Assembly (NCBI RefSeq): GCF_022829635.1
Contig: NZ_JAKSYO010000073.1
Location: 1-33,526, forward strand
Direction: 5' to 3'
Length of the DNA: 33,526 nucleotides
Source: Methylobacterium sp. E-066
GTDB taxonomy: Bacteria; Pseudomonadota; Alphaproteobacteria; Rhizobiales; Beijerinckiaceae
Below are positions 8,312 through 14,986 of this stretch, piece after piece (the stretch's first letter is position 1; every line of letters begins with the position of its first letter). Position numbers and translations under genes: made by a program. The notes below the pieces were generated by a model, which worked only from the letters and a program-made list of their open reading frames with translations, did no database searches and was not told the DNA's origin.

Positions 8312-9205
8312 ATGGACCGGCCGCGCGGCTTCGCCTTCTACGGGCTCGCCGGGATTTTCTGCCTCTACGTCCTGTTCCTGTACGGGCCGACCCTGACGAT
8401 CCTGGCCCTGAGCTTCCAGGGCCCGTCCGGCGGCCTGACCTTCCCGATGAACGGGGTCTCGACCCACTGGTTCGCCAAGCTGTGGGAAGGGGTCGGCGTC
8501 GTCGATATCTGGGCAGCGCTGCGGCGCTCGCTGATGCTCGGGCTGGTGGTGATGATCCTCACCGTCGCCCTCGCGTTCTATGCCGGCCTCGCCTTCCGCA
8601 AGGGGTTCTGGGGGGCCGGCCTGGTCTTCGCCCTCGCGGTGTCGAGCCTGATCGTGCCCTCGATCGTGGTCTCGCTCGGGATCGGGCTGGAATTCCGGCT
8701 CCTCGACGACGCGGTCAAGGCGCTGGCCGACGCCACCGGCTGGGGCCTCCTGCAGGACCACGGCACCTTCATGGGCCTCTACAGCTCGGCGCTGGGCGCG
8801 CATCTCACCTGGACGCTGCCCTTCGGCCTGCTGATCATGTTCGCGGTGTTCAACCGCTTCAGCCCCGCCTACGAGGAGGCCGCCCGCGACCTCGGCGCCA
8901 CCGGCGCGCAGACCCTGCGGCACGTGGTGGTGCCGATCCTGGCCCCGGCGCTGGTCGGCGTCGCCCTGTTCGGCTTCACCCTGTCCTTCGACGAACTCGC
9001 CCGCACCAGCCAGGCGATCGGCGGCCGCAACACCCTGCCGCTTGAGCTCCAGGGCCTGACCACCACGGTGACGACGCCGGAGATCTACGCGCTGGGCACC
9101 ACCACGACGGCGTTCTCCGCCCTGGTGATCGGCACGGCGCTCGGTTTGACCGTGTGGCTGCAGAAGCGCCGGGCCCGACGGGCGCTGGCGGGGCTGCGGC
9201 CGTAG
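8312..9205 (+). CDS. ABC transporter permease, PotC type
   Basis: This 297-residue protein is the second membrane subunit. It has about six hydrophobic segments, starting with GLAGIFCLYVLFLYGPTLTI, and an EAA loop EAARDLGATGAQTLRHVVVP (about 191-210). The ATG lies 1 base after the TAG of the first permease, with GGGAGCTG as ribosome binding site, so translation is coupled. It ends the transporter operon. The 3' side runs directly into an unrelated gene relic on the other strand (9229-9312). Two similar but non-identical permeases indicate a heterodimeric channel, as in PotBC. Confidence 0.92.
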   Translation: MDRPRGFAFYGLAGIFCLYVLFLYGPTLTILALSFQGPSGGLTFPMNGVSTHWFAKLWEGVGVVDIWAALRRSLMLGLVVMILTVALAFYAGLAFRKGFWGAGLVFALAVSSLIVPSIVVSLGIGLEFRLLDDAVKALADATGWGLLQDHGTFMGLYSSALGAHLTWTLPFGLLIMFAVFNRFSPAYEEAARDLGATGAQTLRHVVVPILAPALVGVALFGFTLSFDELARTSQAIGGRNTLPLELQGLTTTVTTPEIYALGTTTTAFSALVIGTALGLTVWLQKRRARRALAGLRP

Positions 9206-9228
9206 AGTTTTTGAATTGAACTAGAAGC

Positions 9229-9312
9229 CTAGGAGCGCAGCTCGGCGAACACCTCATCGGCAGGAATCGTCGACCGAGGATCACCGAGAGTGACGGTAAC
9301 GGGCTTGCTCGT
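9229..9312 (-). pseudogene. Relic of a ParD-type antitoxin with internal deletion and lost start codon
   Basis: Reading leftward from 9312, one frame gives TSKPVTVTLG followed directly by DPRSTIPADEVFAELRS and a stop at 9229-9231. In ParD/CopG-type antitoxins the first stretch is the N-terminal strand and the second resembles the C-terminal tail; the ribbon-helix-helix body that should lie between them is missing. The position where ATG is expected is ACG, with GAGG just upstream as a leftover ribosome binding site. No ParE-like toxin frame follows, because the transporter gene ends there. A 92-base palindromic repeat abuts the upstream side. The family match is from memory of ParD sequences, so moderate confidence. 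Confidence 0.55.
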
Positions 9313-9363
9313 GAGCCTCGTTCACGCCGCCTCGATACCGTGCTGGTCGGCATCGAGCCTCAT

Positions 9364-9455
9364 CGTCATTGCGAGCGCAGCGAAGCAACCCAGTCTGGCT
9401 CCACGTTCTGCGATCGCGCGCTGCCCTGGGTTGCTTCGCTGCGCTCGCAATGACG
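9364..9455. repeat. Long perfect palindromic repeat (30-bp arms)
   Basis: Positions 9364-9393 (starting CGTCATTGCGAGCGCAGCG) are the exact reverse complement of 9426-9455, with a 32-base centre. The GTCATTGCGAGCGAAGCGAAGC type is a widespread REP/MITE-like element in proteobacteria. Outside the relic, this repeat and the rplY leader, the 9206-9679 gap shows no gene. Confidence 0.9.
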
Positions 9456-9552
9456 GTGTGCAACGCGTAGCCGAGTGATTCGACAATATACCGAAGCGGA
9501 GAGCCATCGCGGCACTGCGCGGACCAACCCAAACGTTGCCAATCCACCCCCA

Positions 9553-9647
9553 GCCGTGTATGCGCACGGCGCGCCCCCCGACACCCTTGGAGGCAGGGGC
9601 GCACCGGGAAGGTCACAGCCGTCCGCGTCGGGCGGCTTTTTCGTTTT
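9553..9647 (+). promoter_or_regulatory. Structured rplY leader ending in a terminator-like hairpin
   Basis: Three stem-loops follow each other: GCCGTG/CACGGC (9553-9570), GCGCCCC/GGGGCGC (9571-9602) and AGCCGTCC/GGGCGGCT (9617-9637), the last with one G-U pair and followed by TTTTTCGTTTT. The last one has the form of an intrinsic terminator and ends about 20 bases before the rplY ribosome binding site. It could be an attenuator in the rplY 5' leader or the terminator of a short upstream transcript. I do not match it to a named riboswitch class. Confidence 0.5.
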
Positions 9648-9679
9648 CCGGATCCAGCCATCATTTGAAGGATCACGCC

Positions 9680-10366
9680 ATGAGCGCAGTCAAGACGCTT
9701 GAGGCCGTGGCACGCGACCGGGTCGGCAAGGGGGCCGCCCGGGCCGTTCGTCGCCAGGGTCAAGTTCCCGCCGTCGTGTACGGAGGCGGCCAGCCGCCGC
9801 AATCCATCGCCATCGACCTCGTCCGCGCCCGCACCCTGATCTACGCCGGCGGGTTCAAGACCACGCTGTTCGAGATCAAGGCCGGCGGCAAGACCGTCCG
9901 GGCAATCCCGCGCGACTTCCAGCTCGACCCGGTCAGCGGCGTGCCGCTGCATGTCGACTTCCTGCGCGTCGTCTCCGGTCAGACCGTGACCGTCGAGGTG
10001 CCGGTGCACTTCATCAACGAGGACGCGGCCCCCGGCATCAAGAAGCTCGGCGGCACCCTCAACATCGTCGCCCACACCCTGACCCTCGACGTCGCCCCGG
10101 ACCAGATCCCGGACGCGATCGAGGTCGACCTGACCGGCCGCCAGATCGGCGACGTGATCCACGTCTCCGACGTCAAGATCCCGGCCGGCACGCATACCGG
10201 TGAGCCCCACGATCCGGTCGCCAACATCGTGCCGCCGACCGTGCTGGGCGCCGAGGTCGAGGCCGAGGAGGCCGCGATCGCCGAAGCGCAGTCGGCCGAG
10301 GCCGCCGAGGAGAAGGCCGAAGAGGCGTCCGAGGACGAAGAGAAGAAGGACGGCGAGGAGGCCTGA
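9680..10366 (+). CDS. rplY: 50S ribosomal protein L25 / general stress protein Ctc
   Basis: This is the long (CTC-type, 228 residues) form of L25, which binds 5S rRNA in the large ribosomal subunit. The N-terminal domain (about 1-95) shows the family pattern GKGAARAVRRQGQVPAVVYG and the RAIPRDFQLDPVSG segment before HVDFLRV. The second beta domain follows to about 185. The C-terminal 40 residues are almost entirely Glu, Ala and Lys, an acidic tail common in alphaproteobacterial L25. The frame is open from 9536, but the ATG at 9680 with GAAGGA at 9667-9672 and the conserved MSAVKTLEA start decide the beginning. A strong terminator follows. It may be regulated through the structured leader upstream. 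Confidence 0.95.
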   Translation: MSAVKTLEAVARDRVGKGAARAVRRQGQVPAVVYGGGQPPQSIAIDLVRARTLIYAGGFKTTLFEIKAGGKTVRAIPRDFQLDPVSGVPLHVDFLRVVSGQTVTVEVPVHFINEDAAPGIKKLGGTLNIVAHTLTLDVAPDQIPDAIEVDLTGRQIGDVIHVSDVKIPAGTHTGEPHDPVANIVPPTVLGAEVEAEEAAIAEAQSAEAAEEKAEEASEDEEKKDGEEA

Positions 10367-10391
10367 GCCTCGTCGCATTCCGCGCATCGTC

Positions 10392-10425
10392 GAGAGCCCC
10401 GGTCCCGCCGGGGCTCTCTTCGTTT
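10392..10425 (+). terminator. Rho-independent terminator of rplY
   Basis: GAGAGCCCCGG at 10392-10402 pairs perfectly with CCGGGGCTCTC at 10408-10418 around a 5-base loop, followed by TTCGTTT. It is 26 bases after the rplY stop codon. Confidence 0.88.
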
Positions 10426-10508
10426 CAGGGGTCTCGGGGCGGAGCCCTTGAGCGACCAGGGCTCTGCCCTGGACCCGCAAAAGGTCTCGGACCTTTTGAA
10501 ACCAGGAC
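10424..10508. repeat. Multi-hairpin intergenic repeat, GGGTCCAGGGCAGAGCCC family (copy 2)
   Basis: The reverse complement of this stretch matches 3143-3221: AAAGGTC-N3-GACCTTT, then GCGGGTCCAGGGCAGAGCCC and a GGGGCTC palindrome. It is therefore inverted relative to the copy at 3147-3243. It lies between the convergent rplY and pdxH genes, directly after the terminator. Confidence 0.8.
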
Positions 10509-10512
10509 TGTC

Positions 10513-11142
10513 CTACGGATACAGCCGCGACCGGCTCCAGCCGTCGCCGGCGCGGGTGAAGCGGACCCGGTCGTGCAGGCGGTAATCGCCGTTCTGCCAG
10601 AATTCCAGCGACACCGGAGAGATGCGGAAGCCGGTCCAGTGCTCCGGCCGGGGGATCGGGCCGTCCTCGTAGCGGGACGCCAGCTCCGTCACCGTGGCCA
10701 TCAGCGTGGCGCGGTCGGCAAGCGGGCGGGATTGCTGGCTGGCGATGGCGCCGAGCCGGCTCTCCCGGCGGCGGCTCTCGAAATAGGCGTCGGCCTCCTC
10801 CGGCGTCACCGGAGTCACCGGCCCCCGGGCGCGGATCTGCCGGCGCAGGCTCTTCCAGTGCAGCACCAGGGCAGCCTGCGGGTTTTGGGCCAGCTCCTCA
10901 CCCTTGGCGGACTGGACGTTGGTGTAGAACACGAAGCCGTGCGCGTCGAAGCCCTTCAGCAGCACCATGCGCACGTCGGGCAGCCCGTCCGAGCCCGCGG
11001 TGGCCAGCGCCATCGCGTTCGGATCCTCGGGCTCGGCGGCCTCCGCGTCGCGCATCCAGGCGGAAAACAGCGCAAACGGATCGTCGCTGAGAGTGAAGTC
11101 CCCCGATGGGGCCTTCGGGTCATCGGTCCTTAACTGATCCAC
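10513..11142 (-). CDS. pdxH: Pyridoxamine 5'-phosphate oxidase
   Basis: This 209-residue FMN enzyme oxidises pyridoxine or pyridoxamine 5'-phosphate to the cofactor pyridoxal 5'-phosphate, using oxygen. The family blocks are present in order: RMVLLKGFDAHGFVFYTN (FMN and substrate binding, about 58-75), SAKGEEL, HWKSLRRQIR, SRLGAIASQQS (about 128-138), and the C-terminal RLHDRVRF and RLYP that close the active site. Length is typical. The ATG at 11142 gives MDQLRTDDP, and the true catalytic domain begins about 20 residues later, which is normal. It is transcribed toward rplY; pyridoxal phosphate is also the cofactor of glyA in this window, but the genes are not linked in an operon. Confidence 0.95.
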   Translation of the reverse strand: MDQLRTDDPKAPSGDFTLSDDPFALFSAWMRDAEAAEPEDPNAMALATAGSDGLPDVRMVLLKGFDAHGFVFYTNVQSAKGEELAQNPQAALVLHWKSLRRQIRARGPVTPVTPEEADAYFESRRRESRLGAIASQQSRPLADRATLMATVTELASRYEDGPIPRPEHWTGFRISPVSLEFWQNGDYRLHDRVRFTRAGDGWSRSRLYP

Positions 11143-11235
11143 GGCAAGACTCCTGCCTGCCGCGTCCAGGGCCTGAGGGGGCCACCGACATCGGCATGTT
11201 CGGTCGAGCGGATAGCCCGTCGTGAGTCAGGTGTA

Positions 11236-11718
11236 ATGCGGCGATGCGCGTGTAAAGAGCCGAGCCGGCGGTTGCGCGTCCCTGTGGCGATGACAGCCCT
11301 GTCGCTGGTCCTGTGCGGTTGCAGCCAGCCGCTGCTCGTCTTCCGCGGCGAGCCTGCGGCCACGCCTCCCGTGGCCGAGGAGCCCGTGGTCACCGGCAGC
11401 ATCGAGAAGCGGCCGGCGAGTTTCGGCAGCGATCTCGGGGAAGAGGATTGGCGGCGCGCCCGCGCGGCGCTGGCGGTCGCCCTCGATCCGCAGGGCAACG
11501 GCCGTCCGGTGAAATGGGACAACCCTGAGACCGGCCTGCACGGCGCGGTCAACCCGACCGGCCTGCCTTACGTCGCCGACGACCTGATCTGCCGTAACTT
11601 CCTGGCCTCGGTGATCGGCCCGGGCCGCAGCCGCTTCGTGCGCGGCACCGGCTGCAAGCCGTCCGGCGGCCATTGGGTGCTCAAGAAGGTCCGGGCAGCC
11701 GGGTCAGAGCGGTCCTGA
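11236..11718 (+). CDS. Putative lipoprotein, 17-kDa surface-antigen (RT0821/Lpp0805) like
   Basis: This 160-residue protein has a basic N-terminus and a hydrophobic stretch ending in LVLCGCSQ, which fits a lipobox with Cys29 as the lipidated residue, so it should sit in the outer or inner membrane facing the periplasm. After a Pro/Ala/Glu-rich linker, the C-terminal 90 residues contain DWRRARAALAVALDPQGNG, VKWDNPETGLHG and DDLICRNFLASV, the pattern of the small 17-kDa surface-antigen family. Function in this family is unknown; an envelope role is assumed. The start at 11236 is chosen because it supplies the charged signal region; the next ATG would remove it. The ribosome binding site is weak. 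It is divergent from pdxH with about 90 bases between. Confidence 0.72.
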   Translation: MRRCACKEPSRRLRVPVAMTALSLVLCGCSQPLLVFRGEPAATPPVAEEPVVTGSIEKRPASFGSDLGEEDWRRARAALAVALDPQGNGRPVKWDNPETGLHGAVNPTGLPYVADDLICRNFLASVIGPGRSRFVRGTGCKPSGGHWVLKKVRAAGSERS

Positions 11719-11795
11719 GGGGCGCGCCGCGTTCGCGAAGGAGCAATGGGAGCGGGTTCACATTTCGGGCGGGGCAATCGGGCGCAAGATGAAGC

Positions 11796-11900
11796 GCGGG
11801 TCCCCTCTCCCGTGCGGGAGAGGGACAGGGTGAGGGATGCGCGTTTTCTGGAAAGACCTGGTCCCTCACCCCAACCCTCTCCCGCACGGGAGAGGGGGCC
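11796..11900. repeat. REP-like repeat, CCCTCTCCC family
   Basis: It has the same structure and orientation as 7206-7306: CCCTCTCCCG-TG-CGGGAGAGGG, GACAGGGTGAGGGATGCG, then GGTCCCTCACCCCAACCCTC and a second hairpin. The flanking GCGCGGGTC and TCGCAGCCT are shared. It lies between two convergent genes; nothing else is evident in 11719-11978. Confidence 0.85.
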
Positions 11901-11978
11901 TGTCGCAGCCTGCAGAAGCGCTTCGGACCCATACGATGGGTGAAACGGGTCAATCGGCCCGCGGGCCCGAACCGGGTC

Positions 11979-12272
11979 TCAGTACGGATGACCGTAATAC
12001 GGCCGCATGCGCAGGCGCGGCTGGGCGGCCGGCGGGGTGGCGGCGCGGGCGGCAGCCTCCGGATCGTAGGCGCGGATATACGGGTCGAGGGCCGGATCGC
12101 GGTAATTGCCGTTGTTGACGCCGGCCGAGCGGTCGTTGCCACTGAGCGCCGCGTAGGGCGAGAGACCGCTGCCGCTGTCACCGCCGCCACCGCCGCCGCC
12201 ACCCCAGGCGAAGGCCGCGCTCGGGAGACCGATGAGCAGCATCGCGGCCAGCGGCACCATCTTGCGTGTCAT
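11979..12272 (-). CDS. Small secreted Gly-rich protein
   Basis: This 97-residue protein has a clear Sec signal peptide: MTRKM, a hydrophobic core (VPLAAMLLIGLPSA) and an AFA cleavage site before WGG. The mature part starts with a run of eight glycines and continues with SGLSPYAALSGNDRSAGVNNG and a Pro/Arg/Tyr-rich tail ending RPYYGHPY. No known domain is recognised. The glycine run and Tyr-rich end suggest a small periplasmic or surface protein. The frame continues to a GTG at 12290 and an ATG at 12287, but GGAGA at the proper distance before the ATG at 12272 marks that as the start. Confidence 0.7.
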   Translation of the reverse strand: MTRKMVPLAAMLLIGLPSAAFAWGGGGGGGGDSGSGLSPYAALSGNDRSAGVNNGNYRDPALDPYIRAYDPEAAARAATPPAAQPRLRMRPYYGHPY

Positions 12273-12507
12273 GTCGTGTCTCCGCATCACATCTCACGGG
12301 CGAACCGCCAAGCCGGTCGGCGAGTTCCCGGGCGAGGCCGGGTTCGGCGCGCGGCATGATATCACGGCGCCGTAACGATGGGTTATCGCGTCGCGTGAAA
12401 AACAGATCCCTCCGCTTCTCAACAGAATCCGATGCGAATTAACCGCTCGGAACGCTGGGCCATCGACCCGACTTGTTTGATCGTGCCACAGAGCGATAGC
12501 ATTCGCG

Positions 12508-12539
12508 CCTCCGACAACCGTATCGACGGGTGTCGGAGG
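12508..12539 (+). promoter_or_regulatory. Hairpin covering the ribosome binding site of the 12551 gene
   Basis: CCTCCGACA at 12508-12516 is the exact complement of TGTCGGAGG at 12531-12539. A nested CCG/CGG pair in the loop extends the structure. The right arm contains the GGAGG that would serve the GTG at 12551, so the folded RNA would hide the ribosome binding site. Positions 12273-12507 between the two divergent genes hold no further gene. Confidence 0.45.
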
Positions 12540-12550
12540 GCTTCGTCAGG

Positions 12551-14218
12551 GTGTGGATTCGCGGTGTGCGTCGTTACGGGATCTGGAACGCCGCACACGA
12601 GCCCGTCGGCCTGATGGAGCGGTCGATCGGAGGCGTGGACCGCCCTGTCGCCGGCAGCGGCCGCGGCCCGGTCTGGCCCGAGCCCCGGACGATCGCGGCC
12701 CCGCCGGTGGCGCGGCAGATCACCGTGCGGCTCGACCGCCGGACGCTGCGCGGCTGGCATATCCGCCTCCTCGACCAACTCGGGCAGCGGCCCGAACGGC
12801 GCCTGCGGGTCGAATGGGTCGCGGGCGGGCACGGCCTGCCGCCCAATGCCGAGCTGCTGTTCCGGCTGGAGGCGGCGATCCACGGCCTGCCGCGGCCGGG
12901 TCTCGCCACCGCGGCCGAGCCGGTGGCGCTCGCCGCCTACGGGACGGATACCGCGGCGGACGAGGCCGACCTCGTCCTCGATCTCTCCGGTGCCCTCGCC
13001 GAATCCGACACGGGCCGGCCGGTCTGGCGGCTCGACTTCGACGGACTGCCGGGCGAGGCCGGCTTGCTCGCCGCCCTGTTCGCCGGGCGCGCCCCGGTGG
13101 CGGCCCTGCGGGGTCCGGACGGCGCTCCGGTGGCGGTCGGGCGCCTCGGCGCCGAATCCCACACGGTGATGCTGGTCGCCTTCGAGGATTACCTCGCCCG
13201 GATCATCACGCTGATCACCGCCGCCCTCGACGGCGCCGCCTCGCCGCGCCTCCCGGACGGGTCCGAGGCGCCGCTGCAGCCGGGGTCGCGCTTCGACCTC
13301 GGCGGCCTCGGCGTCAGCCGGCGCGCCGCGAGCGGGCTGGCCCGGCAGATCGCCCGGCGGCTCTACGCCCTCTGCTTCCACAGCCCGCAATGGCGCGTCG
13401 GCTGGCGGCGGGTCGTCGGCCCCGACCTGATCGACCTGCGCCGGCATCCGGAAGGCGGCTGGACCGACCTGCCCGATGACGGGCGGCGCTTCTATGCCGA
13501 CCCGTTCGCGATCGCCCATGGCGGGGCCGTGACCCTGTTCGTCGAGGAGTTCGATTATCGCCGCGGCAAGGGCGTGATCTCGGCCCTGGCCTTCGACGAG
13601 ACCGGGCCGCGCGGGCGTCCGGAGCCGGTGCTGGAACTCGAGACCCACCTCTCCTACCCGTTCGTGTTCGAGGCGGACGGCGCCGTCTGGATGATCCCGG
13701 AATCCCACGCCTCGGGCACGATCGACCTGTATCGGGCGACCGCGTTCCCGGGGGGCTGGGTGCACGAGGCGGTGCTGGTCGATCACGTGGTCGCGGGCGA
13801 CGCCACGCTGCTGCGCCACGACGGGTGCTGGTGGATGTTCGCCACGGTCCGGGCGGGCGGAGGCAGCTATTCCGACACCCTGCACCTGTGGCACGCGCCG
13901 CATTTCCGCGGCCCCTGGACGCCGCATCCGCGCAACCCGGTGCTGATCGATGTCGGCTCGGCCCGGGCGGCGGGGCCGATCGTGGCCCGCGACGGCGCCC
14001 TGATCCGGCCGGTGCAGGATTGCCGCCAGGGCTACGGCGCGGCGCTCGGCCTCGCCCGGATCCTGCGGCTCGACGCGGAGGGCTACGAGCAGCGGGTCGA
14101 GACCCGCCTCGGCCCCGGGGCGGCCTGGCCGGGATCGCGCCTGCACATGCTGAGCGCGGCCGGCGGCTTCGAGTTCATCGACGGCTCGCGCCGGGCGCGG
14201 TCGCGGCTGCTGGGGTGA
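12551..14218 (+). CDS. Formyltransferase-like / GINT1-type five-bladed propeller protein
   Basis: This large protein is about 555 residues. The N-terminal half (to about 270) resembles a degenerate formyltransferase-like region that also occurs in related bacterial proteins annotated as formyl transferases. The C-terminal half (about 290-540) has the repeated pattern of a five-bladed beta-propeller as in glucosamine inositolphosphorylceramide transferase 1 and GH43-like enzymes: FYADPFAIAHGGAVTLFVEE, YPFVFEADGAVWMIPES and GDATLLRHDGCWWMFATV. A role in making or modifying surface glycolipid or polysaccharide is inferred, not shown. An in-frame GTG at 12530 also exists, but GGAGGG at 12535-12540 favours the GTG at 12551. 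No hydrophobic segments or signal peptide are seen, so it is probably cytosolic. It is a single gene with divergent and convergent neighbours. Confidence 0.75.
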   Translation: MWIRGVRRYGIWNAAHEPVGLMERSIGGVDRPVAGSGRGPVWPEPRTIAAPPVARQITVRLDRRTLRGWHIRLLDQLGQRPERRLRVEWVAGGHGLPPNAELLFRLEAAIHGLPRPGLATAAEPVALAAYGTDTAADEADLVLDLSGALAESDTGRPVWRLDFDGLPGEAGLLAALFAGRAPVAALRGPDGAPVAVGRLGAESHTVMLVAFEDYLARIITLITAALDGAASPRLPDGSEAPLQPGSRFDLGGLGVSRRAASGLARQIARRLYALCFHSPQWRVGWRRVVGPDLIDLRRHPEGGWTDLPDDGRRFYADPFAIAHGGAVTLFVEEFDYRRGKGVISALAFDETGPRGRPEPVLELETHLSYPFVFEADGAVWMIPESHASGTIDLYRATAFPGGWVHEAVLVDHVVAGDATLLRHDGCWWMFATVRAGGGSYSDTLHLWHAPHFRGPWTPHPRNPVLIDVGSARAAGPIVARDGALIRPVQDCRQGYGAALGLARILRLDAEGYEQRVETRLGPGAAWPGSRLHMLSAAGGFEFIDGSRRARSRLLG

Positions 14219-14269
14219 TCCGGGCCAAGCGGCAGGCTGCTGAAGAGATGCCTTCAGGCCATTCCTGCG

Positions 14270-14659
14270 TCACGAAACCCGACGGTCGGCCCCATCCTCC
14301 GGTGCGAAGCTGAGCGAGAGCCGGACTTCCTTCACGGCCGGCCAGAGCGTCATGTCCTCCCGCCTGATCAAGCCCGCATCGATCAGGGCCCGGACATCGT
14401 CATGGACCCGGCGATAATCGCGATCCAAAGTCTTCGCCAGCGCCCGGATCGACCGCGCACTGCCGGACCTGAACAACGCTTCCAGCAGAGCCACGCGCTG
14501 ATCCGAGATGACGCCCTTGAAGGTCTTCAGGTCCTTGAAGATCAGGACAGGTTCCGCCGGTGTCAGATCACCCGCTTCCGCCTGCTTCCAGCGCTCGATG
14601 AAGCGGCGGCCCATATCCTCGGCCGAGCCGCCGATGACGATTTTGACGTGATCCGTCAT
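14270..14659 (-). CDS. COG4190/HVO_A0114-type DNA-binding protein (TumA-like antitoxin?)
   Basis: This 129-residue protein contains a winged helix-turn-helix in its second half: ISDQRVALLEALFRSGSARS, SIRALAKTLDRDYRRVHDDV as the recognition region, then a wing leading into LIDAGLIRRED. This is the pattern of the HVO_A0114/COG4190 predicted regulators, some of which are antitoxins paired with TumE toxins. GGAGG lies 6 bases before the ATG at 14659 and decides the start within a longer open frame. No complete toxin gene is found next to it. A short upstream frame ends in a TGA overlapping this ATG (see findings), which hints at a lost partner. It is convergent with the propeller gene, with about 50 bases between. 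Confidence 0.75.
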   Translation of the reverse strand: MTDHVKIVIGGSAEDMGRRFIERWKQAEAGDLTPAEPVLIFKDLKTFKGVISDQRVALLEALFRSGSARSIRALAKTLDRDYRRVHDDVRALIDAGLIRREDMTLWPAVKEVRLSLSFAPEDGADRRVS

Positions 14660-14730
14660 AATGCGCCTCCGCGTAAGAGCGAGACTTCGGCCAGAAAATC
14701 GGTACTGCAACGGCGGCAGGACTGACCATT

Positions 14731-14846
14731 CTGTCATTCCGGGGCCGCGAAGCGGAACCCGGAATCCAGAACCGCTGACAGCCCAAGTACTTGCACTGCT
14801 GGCGGCTCTGGATTCCGGGCTCGCCTGCGGCGCCCCGGAATGACAG
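14731..14846. repeat. Long imperfect palindrome, CTGTCATTCCGGGGC family
   Basis: CTGTCATTCCGGGGC at the left end and GCCCCGGAATGACAG at the right end are perfect 15-base arms. Inner arms CCCGGAATCCAGA and TCTGGATTCCGGG also pair. This is another REP/MITE-like element type, sitting directly upstream of the 14659 start. Confidence 0.88.
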
Positions 14847-14886
14847 ATACGACGTTCTCGCATTGGCTCACATAGGGCGCGACGAA

Positions 14887-14986
14887 CCCCCTCTCCCGTG
14901 CGGGAGAGGGTTGGGGTGAGGGATGCGACATCTCCGGAAAGACCTGATCCCTCACCCTGTCCCTCTCCCGCACGGGAGAGGGGACC
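14887..14986. repeat. REP-like repeat, CCCTCTCCC family (inverted copy)
   Basis: The order of internal segments is the reverse of the copies at 7206 and 11796: the TTGGGGTGAGGG segment comes first and CCTGTCCCTCTCCC last, with the flanking CCCGCGC on the other side. It lies 40 bases from the 14731-14846 palindrome. Confidence 0.85.

Noticed and set aside
9281..9584. Several small minus-strand frames across 9281-9584
   Set aside because: They run through the palindromic repeat and their sequence is only repeat translation.
11719..11978. Possible small CRISPR-like array because of regular CCCTCTCCC units
   Set aside because: The units are inverted hairpin arms, not direct repeats with unique spacers, and no cas gene is present.
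12432..12614. A 60-codon plus-strand frame upstream of the propeller gene
   Set aside because: Overlaps the propeller gene start in another frame, no family resemblance and no good ribosome binding site.
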